Shown: piece by piece, positions 1 to 6,778 of the stretch
How positions within the stretch are numbered: the stretch's first letter is position 1
Layout of the letters: every line of letters starts with the position of its first letter
NCBI GenBank assembly: GCA_000621185.1
Contig: KK211221.1
Coordinates: 1-64,000 of the forward strand
Source: Franconibacter pulveris DSM 19144
Lineage (GTDB): Bacteria > Pseudomonadota > Gammaproteobacteria > Enterobacterales > Enterobacteriaceae
Reading direction: 5' to 3'
DNA: 64,000 bases
The notes under the pieces: generated by a model
The model's database searches: none
Seen by the model: the letters and a program-made list of their open reading frames with translations, nothing else
What the model was told of the DNA's origin: nothing
Program-made: the position numbers and the translations under genes

Positions 1-83
1 TGAAGAGTCAACATGGCGAAGAATCCTGTTATGGCTGACCAGAAATAAGACCAGAATCCGTTTTGGGTATTCATACGTAGCAT
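1..83 (-). CDS. Probable phage holin, N-terminal 27 codons (truncated by window edge)
   Basis: Read leftward from ATG at 83, with a near-perfect GGAGGT ribosome site 7 nt upstream (91-96). The visible 27 residues begin MLRMNTQNGFWSYFWSAITG and continue into a hydrophobic stretch (ITGFFAMLTL), like the first membrane segment of small class II holins. It is the first late gene after Q and its leader, where holins sit. A second in-frame ATG at 74 has no comparable ribosome site. With only the N-terminus present, another small phage membrane protein is possible. Confidence 0.5.
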   Translation of the reverse strand, partial: MLRMNTQNGFWSYFWSAITGFFAMLTL

Positions 84-184
84 TTCTCTCACCTCCGTTA
101 AGGGTTCGGAAGTGCTGTGCGTAGTGGGGTATGGCCGCGAGGCATGCGGTTAAAGGGTGTCTGGTTGCTGATTGCCTGCGGCCA

Positions 185-249
185 AAGAAAAGCCCGGATG
201 AACCGGGCGGAAATCGGAAATAAAAAAAGCCAGCCCGGTCAGAGCTGGC
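185..249 (-). terminator. Tandem intrinsic terminators before the holin
   Basis: There are two minus-strand hairpins with U tracts. The first pairs 244-249 with 229-234 (GCCAGC/GCTGGC) and is followed by seven Ts (228-222). The second pairs 203-208 with 192-197 (GCCCGG/CCGGGC) and is followed by TTTTCTTT. They should stop unmodified polymerase ahead of the holin and be read through by Q-modified polymerase. Confidence 0.75.
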
Positions 250-379
250 GATTAACACACATGCAGTCTTTTTTCCGTGCCGGAAACCATTTGATAACCA
301 CATCTGGCTTTAGTGGTTCGCATCAGATGCAATGAGGGGTCTCTTGCTAACGCGTTCAGATACACGGGCTTTACCAGAT
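222..379 (-). ncRNA. Candidate prophage small RNA (about 150 nt)
   Basis: A near-consensus promoter lies at 385-412 and a strong intrinsic terminator at 222-249, with no convincing reading frame between. The RNA would contain short hairpins pairing 313-318 with 296-301 (AACCAC/GTGGTT) and 281-286 with 272-277 (CGGAAA/TTTCCG) before the terminator stem. No known sRNA family was recognised. It could instead be an untranslated leader for the holin transcript when termination fails. The call rests on promoter, terminator and folding only. Confidence 0.35.
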
Positions 380-384
380 AGTTA

Positions 385-412
385 ATTATTAGCAGCCAAA
401 TATTACCGTCAA
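385..412 (-). promoter_or_regulatory. Sigma-70 promoter for the candidate small RNA
   Basis: On the minus strand TTGACG (412-407) is separated by 16 nt from AATAAT (390-385). Each hexamer matches consensus at five of six positions. The predicted start is near 378-379. It would be active in the lysogen, independent of Q. Confidence 0.5.
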
Positions 413-456
413 TAATACAAAGCCATTAAAGACGTAATGGTTACTGTGCAGCGGAT

Positions 457-486
457 AAAAAAAGGCCAGTTCACAGAGAACTGGCC
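457..486 (-). terminator. Intrinsic terminator downstream of the 63-aa prophage gene
   Basis: A perfect 9-bp stem (478-486 with 464-472, GGCCAGTTC/GAACTGGCC) with a 5-nt loop is followed on the minus strand by seven Ts (463-457). It closes the transcription unit that starts near 870-903. Confidence 0.85.
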
Positions 487-626
487 GAGTATCAGGATTC
501 ACTCAAGTAAGCTAATTATGGCGTGGCGCCGGGGTTATGCCGGGGAGATGTTGCCGCCACGGTTAAAATATAGATGCCAGGATAAGCGAAGGGGTGACTC
601 CGCTCACAGAGCGAGTAAATCTTTAT

Positions 627-818
627 TCATGCTGGTGGCTGTAACGGACCATCAAGAACCGAAGCCTCTTCTTTCATCGCTACCCAGCCGCTGGTTCCGG
701 CAAAGTGCCAGACGCCGTTAACCAGTTCACCTGTTTCATGGTGCCGCGTTTCTTCCTGCGAATAATACGCCACCAGCTTTTCGCCAGCGTAAAGCACCCA
801 GTAAAAGCCCTCTTCCAT
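627..818 (-). CDS. Small prophage protein of unknown function (63 aa), independently transcribed
   Basis: No family was recognised. The 63-residue product starts MEEGFYWVLYAGEKL, is rich in aromatic and charged residues, carries a GVWHF...SGWV pattern, and has no signal peptide or membrane segment. The start at 818 follows an AGGGGG ribosome-site-like stretch with 5-nt spacing. It has its own promoter (862-903) and a strong terminator (457-486), the hallmark of a 'moron' gene expressed in the lysogen. The composition looks protein-like and no competing frame is better. Confidence 0.6.
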   Translation of the reverse strand: MEEGFYWVLYAGEKLVAYYSQEETRHHETGELVNGVWHFAGTSGWVAMKEEASVLDGPLQPPA

Positions 819-861
819 CCCTGCCCCCTGTGATTGTTAAACTAAACAGCCAGACGGTGGA

Positions 862-903
862 ATTATAGAGTGGGCTTATAGCGGTGCGATAAGACTTGCT
901 CAA
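862..903 (-). promoter_or_regulatory. Promoter for the 63-aa gene
   Basis: On the minus strand TTGAGC (903-898), a 17-nt spacer and TATAAG (880-875) form a good sigma-70 promoter. A perfect TATAAT lies just downstream (867-862) and may serve as an alternative -10. Confidence 0.6.
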
Positions 904-985
904 TTCTGCTGCCAAACTCACACGATGTTTACCGGGAATAAATAACGCGCTGTCAAAGGCGCCCGCAGACGCCTTTTGCAGAGAG

Positions 986-1138
986 TTATTTAGTTGTTTT
1001 AAGCATCGGCAGGAGCAGAAGAACTACCCCGGCCACCAGCACGCCATCCGCCAGGACAGACATCACTTTGCTGGTGAAGTCGATAGCGACAACCAGAAAG
1101 AGCAGCACCCCGGCGGCGGCGAAGCGGAGTTTTTTCAT
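986..1138 (-). CDS. Small two-helix membrane protein (50 aa) coupled to the TerB-like gene
   Basis: The frame begins at ATG 1138, which shares the ATGA overlap with the stop of the TerB-like gene, indicating translational coupling. The product (MKKLRFAAAGVLLFLVV... ending LPMLKTTK) has a positively charged N-terminus and two hydrophobic segments, about residues 6-19 and 28-45. This is the topology of a small inner-membrane protein or holin-like peptide. Position in the late region downstream of Q would suit a lysis or moron role. No homolog is recalled. A weak hairpin with an AAAGGCG/CGCCTTT stem lies just downstream, around 955-980. Confidence 0.6.
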   Translation of the reverse strand: MKKLRFAAAGVLLFLVVAIDFTSKVMSVLADGVLVAGVVLLLLPMLKTTK

Positions 1139-1566
1139 CAGAGGTGGTTTTCCAGACGCAGGCCCAGCGCGTTAGCAATCTCTTCCAGCACCTTGCGCTC
1201 TTCCGGCTCAACTTCACCGTCAGCTTCAGCAATGGCAACCGCCACATCGAGCACGTCTTCTGCTTCGCGGGTATCGTGCTTAACGTCTTCAATCTCGCGC
1301 AGCGCAGCACGGCGACCAATCTTGAAATTGGTATCGAGCTGGCCGACGATGGTCGCGCTGATGGAGTTGATTTCAGAGGTGAACGCCGCCAGCGCAGGCT
1401 GGTTACGCAGTACCTGCTCAATCTTCGCCTTCTCTGAGGCTTCACATTCACCATCGGCATACGCTACCAGGTACGCGGCGTTTACCACTGCCTGCGCCAG
1501 ATCGCGCTTTTCGAACTTTTTGATGTCGCTTACTGCTTTACGGGCTTTTTTACCGAAACCGAACAT
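1138..1566 (-). CDS. TerB-family (tellurite-resistance-like) prophage protein
   Basis: The product is 142 aa. Residues from about 25 on form a helical TerB-like domain with two acidic metal-site-like motifs, YADGECEASEKAKI and AEADGEVEPEERKV, each a DG-containing loop between helices as in TerB/DjlA-type domains. The start at 1566 has an AAGGA site 8 nt upstream. It is a lone TerB-like gene without other ter genes, so a role in tellurite resistance is not implied. Such single TerB proteins occur in phages and are often thought to act at the membrane or in stress responses. It is coupled downstream to a 50-aa membrane protein and preceded by a strongly structured leader (1586-1668). Confidence 0.75.
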   Translation of the reverse strand: MFGFGKKARKAVSDIKKFEKRDLAQAVVNAAYLVAYADGECEASEKAKIEQVLRNQPALAAFTSEINSISATIVGQLDTNFKIGRRAALREIEDVKHDTREAEDVLDVAVAIAEADGEVEPEERKVLEEIANALGLRLENHL

Positions 1567-1585
1567 AGTGAATTTCCTTTTAGGG

Positions 1586-1668
1586 GGTGAGCCAGCGCTC
1601 AGGATGGTCAGCCCACAGAGACGGTCACACCGACCATCACTCTGGCTCACCTCTGAAAGGCTCTGTGG
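1586..1668 (-). other. Structured RNA leader with pseudoknot potential
   Basis: On the minus strand the leader of the TerB-like gene contains a perfect 10-bp stem (1642-1651 with 1586-1595, GGTGAGCCAG/CTGGCTCACC) enclosing a 7-bp stem (1632-1638 with 1603-1609, GATGGTC/GACCATC). The loop of this hairpin includes 1613-1620 (CTCTGTGG), perfectly complementary to an upstream CCACAGAG (1661-1668). The last stem crosses the first two, so an H-type pseudoknot or two alternative folds are possible. The outer stem ends shortly before the ribosome site. Confidence 0.5.
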
Positions 1669-1698
1669 TTGAATTGCGCCGAGCGTGGCGCGGGTATG

Positions 1699-1722
1699 AA
1701 AAAGGCCCGCGTATGCGAGCCT
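1699..1722 (-). terminator. Intrinsic terminator in the late leader
   Basis: A GC-rich imperfect hairpin (1704-1722, GGCTCGC against GCGGGCC) is followed on the minus strand by five Ts (1703-1699). It lies between Q and the TerB-like gene and should need Q for read-through. Confidence 0.55.
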
Positions 1723-1974
1723 CAGTAAATTCTTTGCCACATCACCGGAGTGGTCACGCTCATGCCCTTGAGGTGCTGTCGCTTCATCGCCGCTTATAAC
1801 CGGTACACGTCTGGCATTCGCGCTGCTTTACCGGAGCTTGTTTTAATCTATGACCCTAACCCATCACTACACAGGCTCGCTCGATGGCGACTCGGGGCAG
1901 CATCATGACTGCTGCTCTGCCTTGCGGCTGCGGTCTGCCCGTTTAGATCTGCATTTTCAAACCCTCCAGAAATG
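1723..1974. other. Late-leader intergenic stretch without a supported gene
   Basis: No coding frame with a ribosome site is convincing and no tRNA fold was found. On the minus strand short complementary blocks occur around two CCGGT copies. They may belong to a structured leader, but nothing definite can be called. Confidence 0.3.
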
Positions 1975-2000
1975 AAAAAACCCGCTCGGAAGCGGGTTTA
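1975..2000 (-). terminator. Intrinsic terminator just downstream of Q (tR'-like)
   Basis: A 6-bp stem (CCCGCT/AGCGGG, 1981-1996) with a TTCC-type loop is followed on the minus strand by six Ts (1980-1975). In lambda-like phages the late promoter lies right after Q and is followed at once by a terminator that Q overcomes. This hairpin fits that position, about 100 nt after the Q stop. Confidence 0.75.
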
Positions 2001-2012
2001 TTAACGCTGGAT

Positions 2013-2073
2013 ACACAATGCCCATCGTTGGGAAAACCCTAACCAAGTTTTCCGAATTTTGCAAGCATTGTGT
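2013..2073 (-). promoter_or_regulatory. Nested inverted repeat in the presumed late-promoter/Q-utilisation region
   Basis: Immediately after the Q gene, a 9-bp outer stem (2013-2021 with 2065-2073, ACACAATGC/GCATTGTGT) encloses a 7-bp inner stem (2031-2037 with 2047-2053, GGAAAAC/GTTTTCC). A weak promoter-like pair, TTGCAA (2064-2059), 17 nt, TAGGGT (2041-2036), lies within it. The late promoter and the Q-binding site are expected here. Which bases serve these roles cannot be read directly. Confidence 0.35.
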
Positions 2074-2096
2074 TGCCATAATCTATAAAAATGCCT

Positions 2097-2906
2097 CTAT
2101 CTTGTGACTTCGCGCAAAAGCTTCTCTGCGTAAGCTTCTTCCTGCCAGCACTTCGTTACCAGTTTATCGATGACATCTGCATAGCCGCTGTACCACTGGT
2201 GTTTAGTCAGATCCGGCACCAGTTGCTCTACAACGCTACGAGCAAGGCTGGTGGGAATGCGGCTAAAGCGATTGCCATTACAGCGACCGCATACCTTCTG
2301 CACCGGTACACCCAGCAGCCTGGTGCGTTTCTCATCGAGCACGGTGCCTTTACCTTTACAGCCACGACATGCGGTACTTAACTCACCTTTCCCGTTGCAG
2401 CAGTCGCATTTAACTCTCTCGATGCTTTTCACCTCTGTCCAGCGCTCCCAGTCAGACGGTCTGACTGCCCGGGATTTGCTTGCCCAATAAGGCGCTTTTC
2501 CCCATGGGTATGTAACTTTACGCGTAACCTTTTCAACAGATACCTGCCCCTCACCTTCGCATTGCGGGCATGCGGACTTGCTGGCTGCCGAACGGGAGTA
2601 ATCTGCATAAGCGAATCTAACCAGGCAGCCAATGACCTCAAGGCGCGTTTTCTCGCTCAGCTTATTCAGTACCGGGTTCTTCAGCGCCAGCGCGTAATTA
2701 AACAGCGCATCAATAGCAGGCTGCGGATCCTGAATACCCATCTTGGACAGGAAGAGGCTGAACCCAAACGAGGCCTGGCTCTGAACAAACCCCTGCGCGG
2801 CCATCACATCGGTAATCGTCAGCGCGTCGCCGCCGGTGGCTGGCGTCGCATCGTTGAGTTTCGGGGATTTCGGGGAATAGAATTTCGGTAAGGCTTCAAG
2901 GTTCAT
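2097..2906 (-). CDS. Antitermination protein Q-like, zinc-finger type
   Basis: The 269-aa product has an N-terminal helical part and a central cysteine-rich region with four CxxC modules: CPQCEGEG, CDCCNGKG, CRGCKGKG and CGRCNGN. These resemble the DnaJ-type zinc-binding repeats of the larger lambdoid Q antiterminators. Q proteins load at the late promoter and make RNA polymerase ignore terminators. A string of terminators before the holin downstream supports the call. The start at 2906 has GGAG about 8 nt upstream. It is the last gene of the rightward early operon. Confidence 0.8.
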   Translation of the reverse strand: MNLEALPKFYSPKSPKLNDATPATGGDALTITDVMAAQGFVQSQASFGFSLFLSKMGIQDPQPAIDALFNYALALKNPVLNKLSEKTRLEVIGCLVRFAYADYSRSAASKSACPQCEGEGQVSVEKVTRKVTYPWGKAPYWASKSRAVRPSDWERWTEVKSIERVKCDCCNGKGELSTACRGCKGKGTVLDEKRTRLLGVPVQKVCGRCNGNRFSRIPTSLARSVVEQLVPDLTKHQWYSGYADVIDKLVTKCWQEEAYAEKLLREVTR

Positions 2907-2925
2907 GCTGTGGTCTCCACTCCAC

Positions 2926-3984
2926 TTACGACAACACGCCGATCGCTAGCGCCCTGTCTAAAAAACGAAAAATCAGCTCAAGCTGAGAGCCGTATTTTTC
3001 TTCGAATGCCACGGGGTCCCGGTGAAGCTCGTCGTGATGCTTTCTGCACAAAGGCAACACAAAGAGGTCATGGGCTTTGGTACCCATTCCACCCTGCCCG
3101 TGGCCTATCAGGTGGTGGGGGTCGTCTGCCTGCAGGTTGCAGCACGCGCACGGCTGCTGCTTAACCCAGCGGGTGTACTTCTCGTTTTCCCAGCGGCGAC
3201 GCTTCGGTCGAAGCATGAAGCTTTCCGGCGACTCCGGGTCAACCTTCAGCGCCAGCAGCTGCGGCTGTTCGTCCTGCTCCGCCAGCACTTCTTCGTTGCT
3301 CCTGCACTTCGCCGCGGCGCCAGCACGCCCTGTTTTTGCTCTGAGAATTTCCGTGACCGGTGCCGACGGCACGATATCGCTTTCGCGTGTTACCGAATGA
3401 ATTGGCTCCGCCGGCAGCCGCAGTGCGCGGCGGGTGATGCTGTCCGGCAGCGCGTGAGTTACTTCCTCGCGTAGCGCCCACCAGCACAGTTCCGGCAGCG
3501 TAAGCTCATGCGAGTCATCGAACCCAAGCGCGCCGCGGGCCATCGCTATAACCCAGGCTACCACATTAACCCGGGCCATTTCTGCAAGCCGTTGCGTATG
3601 CTGGCCGCTCAGCACGTTATCGCAGTGCCAGCACACTCGGATCGCGCCGGGCGCATGGCGAAACGTCTTAAGTTCGTGATGGTGGTAATCGCTGTGCGGG
3701 TACTGGCAGCCGCCCTCATTGTTCATCAGCCAGCGCTCAAGGGACGGCACTCCACCAGCAGCACGGATCACATCTTCATGGCTGAAGAAGCCCGCCAGCG
3801 CGGAATCTTCCGCCAGCGGCTGCCGCGCCGCCGGGATTGCGCCGGTAGGTAAATGCGCCATGCTGGCGGGAGGCAGTTCCACCAGCACGCGGCCGGAGGT
3901 GAAGATAGGCATCAGGTCAGCGCCGGGGCGCAGCAGCACGATACCCATGCCGCGCGCAATTTCGGGAGTAAGTAAAGCTCTCAC
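2926..3984 (-). CDS. DUF968-type phage protein with HNH-like C-terminus
   Basis: The product is 352 aa. The C-terminal 90 residues carry the pattern of DUF968: KYTRWVKQQPCACC, then DPHHLIGHGQGGMGTKAHD, then LPLCRKHHDELHRD. This resembles a zinc-supported HNH (beta-beta-alpha metal) nuclease fold with paired Cys and His residues. The N-terminal 230 residues include a small motif with CWHC and were not otherwise recognised. The start is GTG at 3984 with GGGGAG just upstream. Such proteins lie before Q in many lambdoid prophages, in the position of the nin-region recombination genes. Nuclease activity is inferred. Confidence 0.75.
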   Translation of the reverse strand: MRALLTPEIARGMGIVLLRPGADLMPIFTSGRVLVELPPASMAHLPTGAIPAARQPLAEDSALAGFFSHEDVIRAAGGVPSLERWLMNNEGGCQYPHSDYHHHELKTFRHAPGAIRVCWHCDNVLSGQHTQRLAEMARVNVVAWVIAMARGALGFDDSHELTLPELCWWALREEVTHALPDSITRRALRLPAEPIHSVTRESDIVPSAPVTEILRAKTGRAGAAAKCRSNEEVLAEQDEQPQLLALKVDPESPESFMLRPKRRRWENEKYTRWVKQQPCACCNLQADDPHHLIGHGQGGMGTKAHDLFVLPLCRKHHDELHRDPVAFEEKYGSQLELIFRFLDRALAIGVLS

Positions 3985-3993
3985 GTTCTCCCC

Positions 3994-4773
3994 TTAATGT
4001 ACGGTGTCGAGCAGGCGGAACAGCTCCGGCGCCCGTGATTCAAAGAAATGCGGATGCGTCTCGCGCGGGTTCGCCGGGCTGGTGATGTTCTTGCCGTACA
4101 TGCACCCTTTTGCCGTCAGTGACCAGAATTTCTTAATTCCGTTAACACCGGAACGGCTCCGGCGGGTCTTCTGCTCCACGATGCCCAGCTTCGCCAGCTG
4201 GTGGTAAACCTGATTGGCGGTCAGCCGGATACCGTTAGCCTTCAACAGCGCGCTGAGTGACTGCGTGGGGCGGCTGCTGCCGTCCATCGCATCCACTGGC
4301 GCATCGATGGCGTACTGCGGTGCAAGGTTCGGCAGGCCTGCAGCTTCCTGGAGTTTCTGGCACGCACCGAGCACCGAGGAATTGGAAAGATTCAGCGAGC
4401 GCTGCATAAAATCGAGAAGGATCACACCCGCCTGCATTTTGTCAGCTGCCTGGCTGATTGCCTGCTGGCTTACGGCAGCGTCAAACGTCCTGATCACTTT
4501 CAGGTTGAATTCAGGGCTAATCCACATCGCATAGGAGTAAACCAGCTCCTTGCAAACAAACGTCCCCTGACCTGCGCCACCCTTGATTACCGATACAGGA
4601 ATTCCTGTATCGCTCAGTAATTGCACCAGTTCACCGGTCTGCTGGAGATTGCGCCAGAGCGTTGGCTCATGACGCCGCTCACCACCAGCAGCACGATGCA
4701 AATCGTTGAGGCAGTAGCGCCCCTCCGGATCACGGCGAACGGTCACACCATCGATTACCATTAACTGATTCAT
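3994..4773 (-). CDS. KilA-N domain phage protein
   Basis: The product is 259 aa. The N-terminal 95 residues carry the KilA-N DNA-binding domain, with NDLHRAAGGE, a W...L..T element, TFVCKELVYSYAMWISPEF and LKVIRTFDA. The C-terminal half (about 160-259) looks like a second DNA-binding module common in phage antirepressor/Rha-like proteins. ATG 4773 is chosen because GGAG sits 7 nt upstream; the in-frame GTG at 4785 overlaps that ribosome site. Proteins of this class act as antirepressors or lytic regulators in temperate phages, but the target here is unknown. Confidence 0.75.
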   Translation of the reverse strand: MNQLMVIDGVTVRRDPEGRYCLNDLHRAAGGERRHEPTLWRNLQQTGELVQLLSDTGIPVSVIKGGAGQGTFVCKELVYSYAMWISPEFNLKVIRTFDAAVSQQAISQAADKMQAGVILLDFMQRSLNLSNSSVLGACQKLQEAAGLPNLAPQYAIDAPVDAMDGSSRPTQSLSALLKANGIRLTANQVYHQLAKLGIVEQKTRRSRSGVNGIKKFWSLTAKGCMYGKNITSPANPRETHPHFFESRAPELFRLLDTVH

Positions 4774-4789
4774 GCGTTTCTCCACTTAG

Positions 4790-5176
4790 TCAGGCGGCTG
4801 CAACCGCCGGTTCGTATTTACTGATCGTGATTTCGACTTTCCCTTTCTTAACTACTGGCCCCCATTCCACCAGCATTCGTTTTATCTGGCTGTCGTCCTC
4901 CCAGATCCCCGCGTGCGTCAGCGCGTCGAACAGCGCTTTGTTGTAGTTGTCGATATCGCGGCGCCGGGCGTCAGGAGGGAAAAGAAAAATCTCCACTGCC
5001 GCTGGCGCGCTGCTGGGTTTAGGCAGTTTGCGGAGCTGCTCGATAATCGCTGCGCATGCCTCGCTCTGATAAGCCCGCCCTTTGGCGCTGATGAGCACCC
5101 GCCCTTTTAACGGACCTGAATTAACGGCGCGCCAGTAGGTGTTAACACTGGGCGGGAAAGGCAGAGTCAGCTTCAT
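4790..5176 (-). CDS. rusA: RusA-family Holliday junction resolvase
   Basis: The 128-aa product fits RusA (about 120 aa). It opens with LPFPPSVNTYWR and contains the conserved acidic centre DARRRDIDNYNKALFDAL followed by WEDDSQI, which supplies the aspartates that bind magnesium. RusA is a dimeric endonuclease that cuts four-way DNA junctions made during phage recombination and replication. Its start overlaps the stop of the upstream wHTH gene by 4 bp (ATGA), so the two are translationally coupled. E. coli rusA itself lies on the DLP12 prophage in a comparable position before Q. Confidence 0.9.
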   Translation of the reverse strand: MKLTLPFPPSVNTYWRAVNSGPLKGRVLISAKGRAYQSEACAAIIEQLRKLPKPSSAPAAVEIFLFPPDARRRDIDNYNKALFDALTHAGIWEDDSQIKRMLVEWGPVVKKGKVEITISKYEPAVAAA

Positions 5177-5661
5177 TCTCCCTCCAGCTCAAGGTTCAAC
5201 TCGAAAGGGATGTCGGCACCGTTAAAGCAAAGATGCCCAAACAGGTTCATGACGGACCAAAGCTCCATTGAATAGAAGCCGTCGCTGTCCGGCTCCGGTG
5301 TTTTGATGTGCCGGGCTGTAAAGGGATGCTGAGCGCGCAGCTGTTCGTACTGATGATTAAACTCGGCTATCGCGGCATCGTTAAGCTTCAACCTGGCTAT
5401 CGTGTTGAGGTTCACTTTAACCAGGCGTTTTTCTGCCTGGCTGTTGATGGTGATGCCACGCGACACACCTTTAACCAATGTGATGGCGCCGCGCTGCTGG
5501 AGTGAGCGCAGCATGTCGCCTGCTGCGTTCGGGGATGTGGCCCCCATAAGGGAAGCCACTTCTTTCTGTGTCGGCGGGTAGCCGTGTTCTTTAATGAAGC
5601 CTTTAAGCAGTGCCAGCACTTCCTGCTGGCGGACGGTTAAGCGTTGAGAGTTCTTTTTCAT
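5173..5661 (-). CDS. Phage protein with LexA-type winged-helix N-terminus
   Basis: In this 162-aa protein residues 8-70 match the LexA DNA-binding domain: LTVRQQEVLALLKGFI, then GYPPTQKEVASLMG, a recognition helix and RGAITLVKG...GI. There is no S24 peptidase domain; the C-terminal 90 residues are unrecognised. It may bind SOS-box-like or phage operator sites, or serve replication/recombination. Start and stop overlap neighbours (ATGA with the methylase upstream and RusA downstream), placing it inside the coupled early operon. Confidence 0.7.
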   Translation of the reverse strand: MKKNSQRLTVRQQEVLALLKGFIKEHGYPPTQKEVASLMGATSPNAAGDMLRSLQQRGAITLVKGVSRGITINSQAEKRLVKVNLNTIARLKLNDAAIAEFNHQYEQLRAQHPFTARHIKTPEPDSDGFYSMELWSVMNLFGHLCFNGADIPFELNLELEGE

Positions 5662-6347
5662 GCTGCCTGCTCCTGCGGTCCAACAGATACAGGCTGGCCG
5701 CTGGCTAACATGCGCTCCGCCTCGCGACGAATCTGACCAAGAAACACGTCGCCGCGTGCTTCCAGCTCGTTCCTGCTGATGTAGCTCATCGCCGGACCGC
5801 GCCAGGTCTTATCGAATACCACCACCGCACCAGCGAAGAACGCACCGCTTGGCACCTGCTTTTCATCTTTCGGGATAAACCACAACGGCAGGTCGAAACC
5901 GATACGGCCACGGATAAAGGCAACGTGATCCGCATCCTCCGGCCACCACACCTCGCTGGTGGCTGCCTTGATCAGGAATACGTAACGCCCGCCCTTTTCC
6001 CGCATCGCGCTGGCGTGCTGCATGATGTAGCGCATACCGGTGATGTATTCGCCGTTGTGCTGCGAAGCGCGGCTGTAAGGCGGGTTGCCGAACGCGGCGC
6101 CATTGAGTTCATCCAGGCGCGCGGACCAGTCCCGCGTGAGCGCGTTATCTTCAGCGGTGTAATACGCCTCGCATTTTGAGTTCTCGCCATCCGAAAACAG
6201 GTCCAGAACCAGCGGGCCGAACATGGCGTTGATGCCCCAGAAGATGTTGTCAGGCGTGCGCCACTGGTCGCCGACTTCCTTAAGCTCGTGTGCCCCGCGG
6301 CTGCGCAGTTCGGCAAGCGCCTGGCAATAGAGGTTATGTGCCATCAC
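5658..6347 (-). CDS. Phage DNA N6-adenine methyltransferase
   Basis: The 229-aa protein resembles the phage adenine-methylase family (Dam-like, without a restriction partner). It shows WRTPDNIFWGINAMFG near the N-terminus, LDLFSDGENSKC (the S-adenosylmethionine-binding part), and the catalytic motif GNPPYSR. A later FFAGAVVVFDK segment is also typical. It probably methylates phage DNA at adenine, protecting against host restriction or affecting replication. Start codons at 6347 and 6344 are adjacent and overlap the upstream stop. The recognition sequence cannot be told from the protein. Confidence 0.88.
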   Translation of the reverse strand: MMAHNLYCQALAELRSRGAHELKEVGDQWRTPDNIFWGINAMFGPLVLDLFSDGENSKCEAYYTAEDNALTRDWSARLDELNGAAFGNPPYSRASQHNGEYITGMRYIMQHASAMREKGGRYVFLIKAATSEVWWPEDADHVAFIRGRIGFDLPLWFIPKDEKQVPSGAFFAGAVVVFDKTWRGPAMSYISRNELEARGDVFLGQIRREAERMLASGQPVSVGPQEQAA

Positions 6348-6778
6348 TGCTCATCTCCTACGTAGTTCCCGGCCAGATACCAGGAGCGCTCTTTATGGCT
6401 GCTCACCAGTGCGAGACACTGACGGCGGCGGGTTGCGTAATGCTCACGCTGCTGATCTGTCTTTGACGCAGCCATCAGGTCAAGGCACTTATCGCCAGTG
6501 CGGCGGTAATAACCCTGGCTCAGCAGTCGCTTCAGCTCGACTTCCAGCATCTGGATTTTGTCGGAGGCGCACAGCGCACCCGGTGCATCTTCAGCGGCTG
6601 CGGTATACACATAACGGCCGTCTTCGAAGCGGCGAGTAACCTTTCCGGAAAGGTGCAGGCGACTCACTGAAGTGGTGAGGTTTGTCTTCGCTTCGCCTTC
6701 AAAAACCTTCATCAGGTCAGCGAACGCGATGCCCGGCTGCGAGATGATTGTTGAAAGAACCTGATCCTGTAATTTCAT
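6344..6778 (-). CDS. PerC-like phage regulator
   Basis: The product is 144 aa. Residues 1-60 form a winged-helix-like region (LSTIISQPGIAFADLMKVF ... LHLSGKVTRRFEDGRYVY). The C-terminus has the PerC-family pattern: LLSQGYYRRTGDKCLDLM followed by REHYATRRRQCL. PerC-like proteins are common in prophages, where some activate host genes. The gene is overlapped at both ends by neighbours (ATGA), so it belongs to the replication operon. Family membership is judged from memory of the motif; function here is unknown. Confidence 0.55.
   Translation of the reverse strand: MKLQDQVLSTIISQPGIAFADLMKVFEGEAKTNLTTSVSRLHLSGKVTRRFEDGRYVYTAAAEDAPGALCASDKIQMLEVELKRLLSQGYYRRTGDKCLDLMAASKTDQQREHYATRRRQCLALVSSHKERSWYLAGNYVGDEQ

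Noticed and set aside
896..1672. 258-codon plus-strand frame opposite the TerB-like gene
   Set aside because: Serine/arginine-rich antisense shadow of a GC-rich gene; the TerB pattern on the other strand explains the region.
1740..1975. Possible tRNA or known ncRNA in the stretch after Q
   Set aside because: No cloverleaf, anticodon arm or TTCGA-type T-arm could be assembled on either strand.
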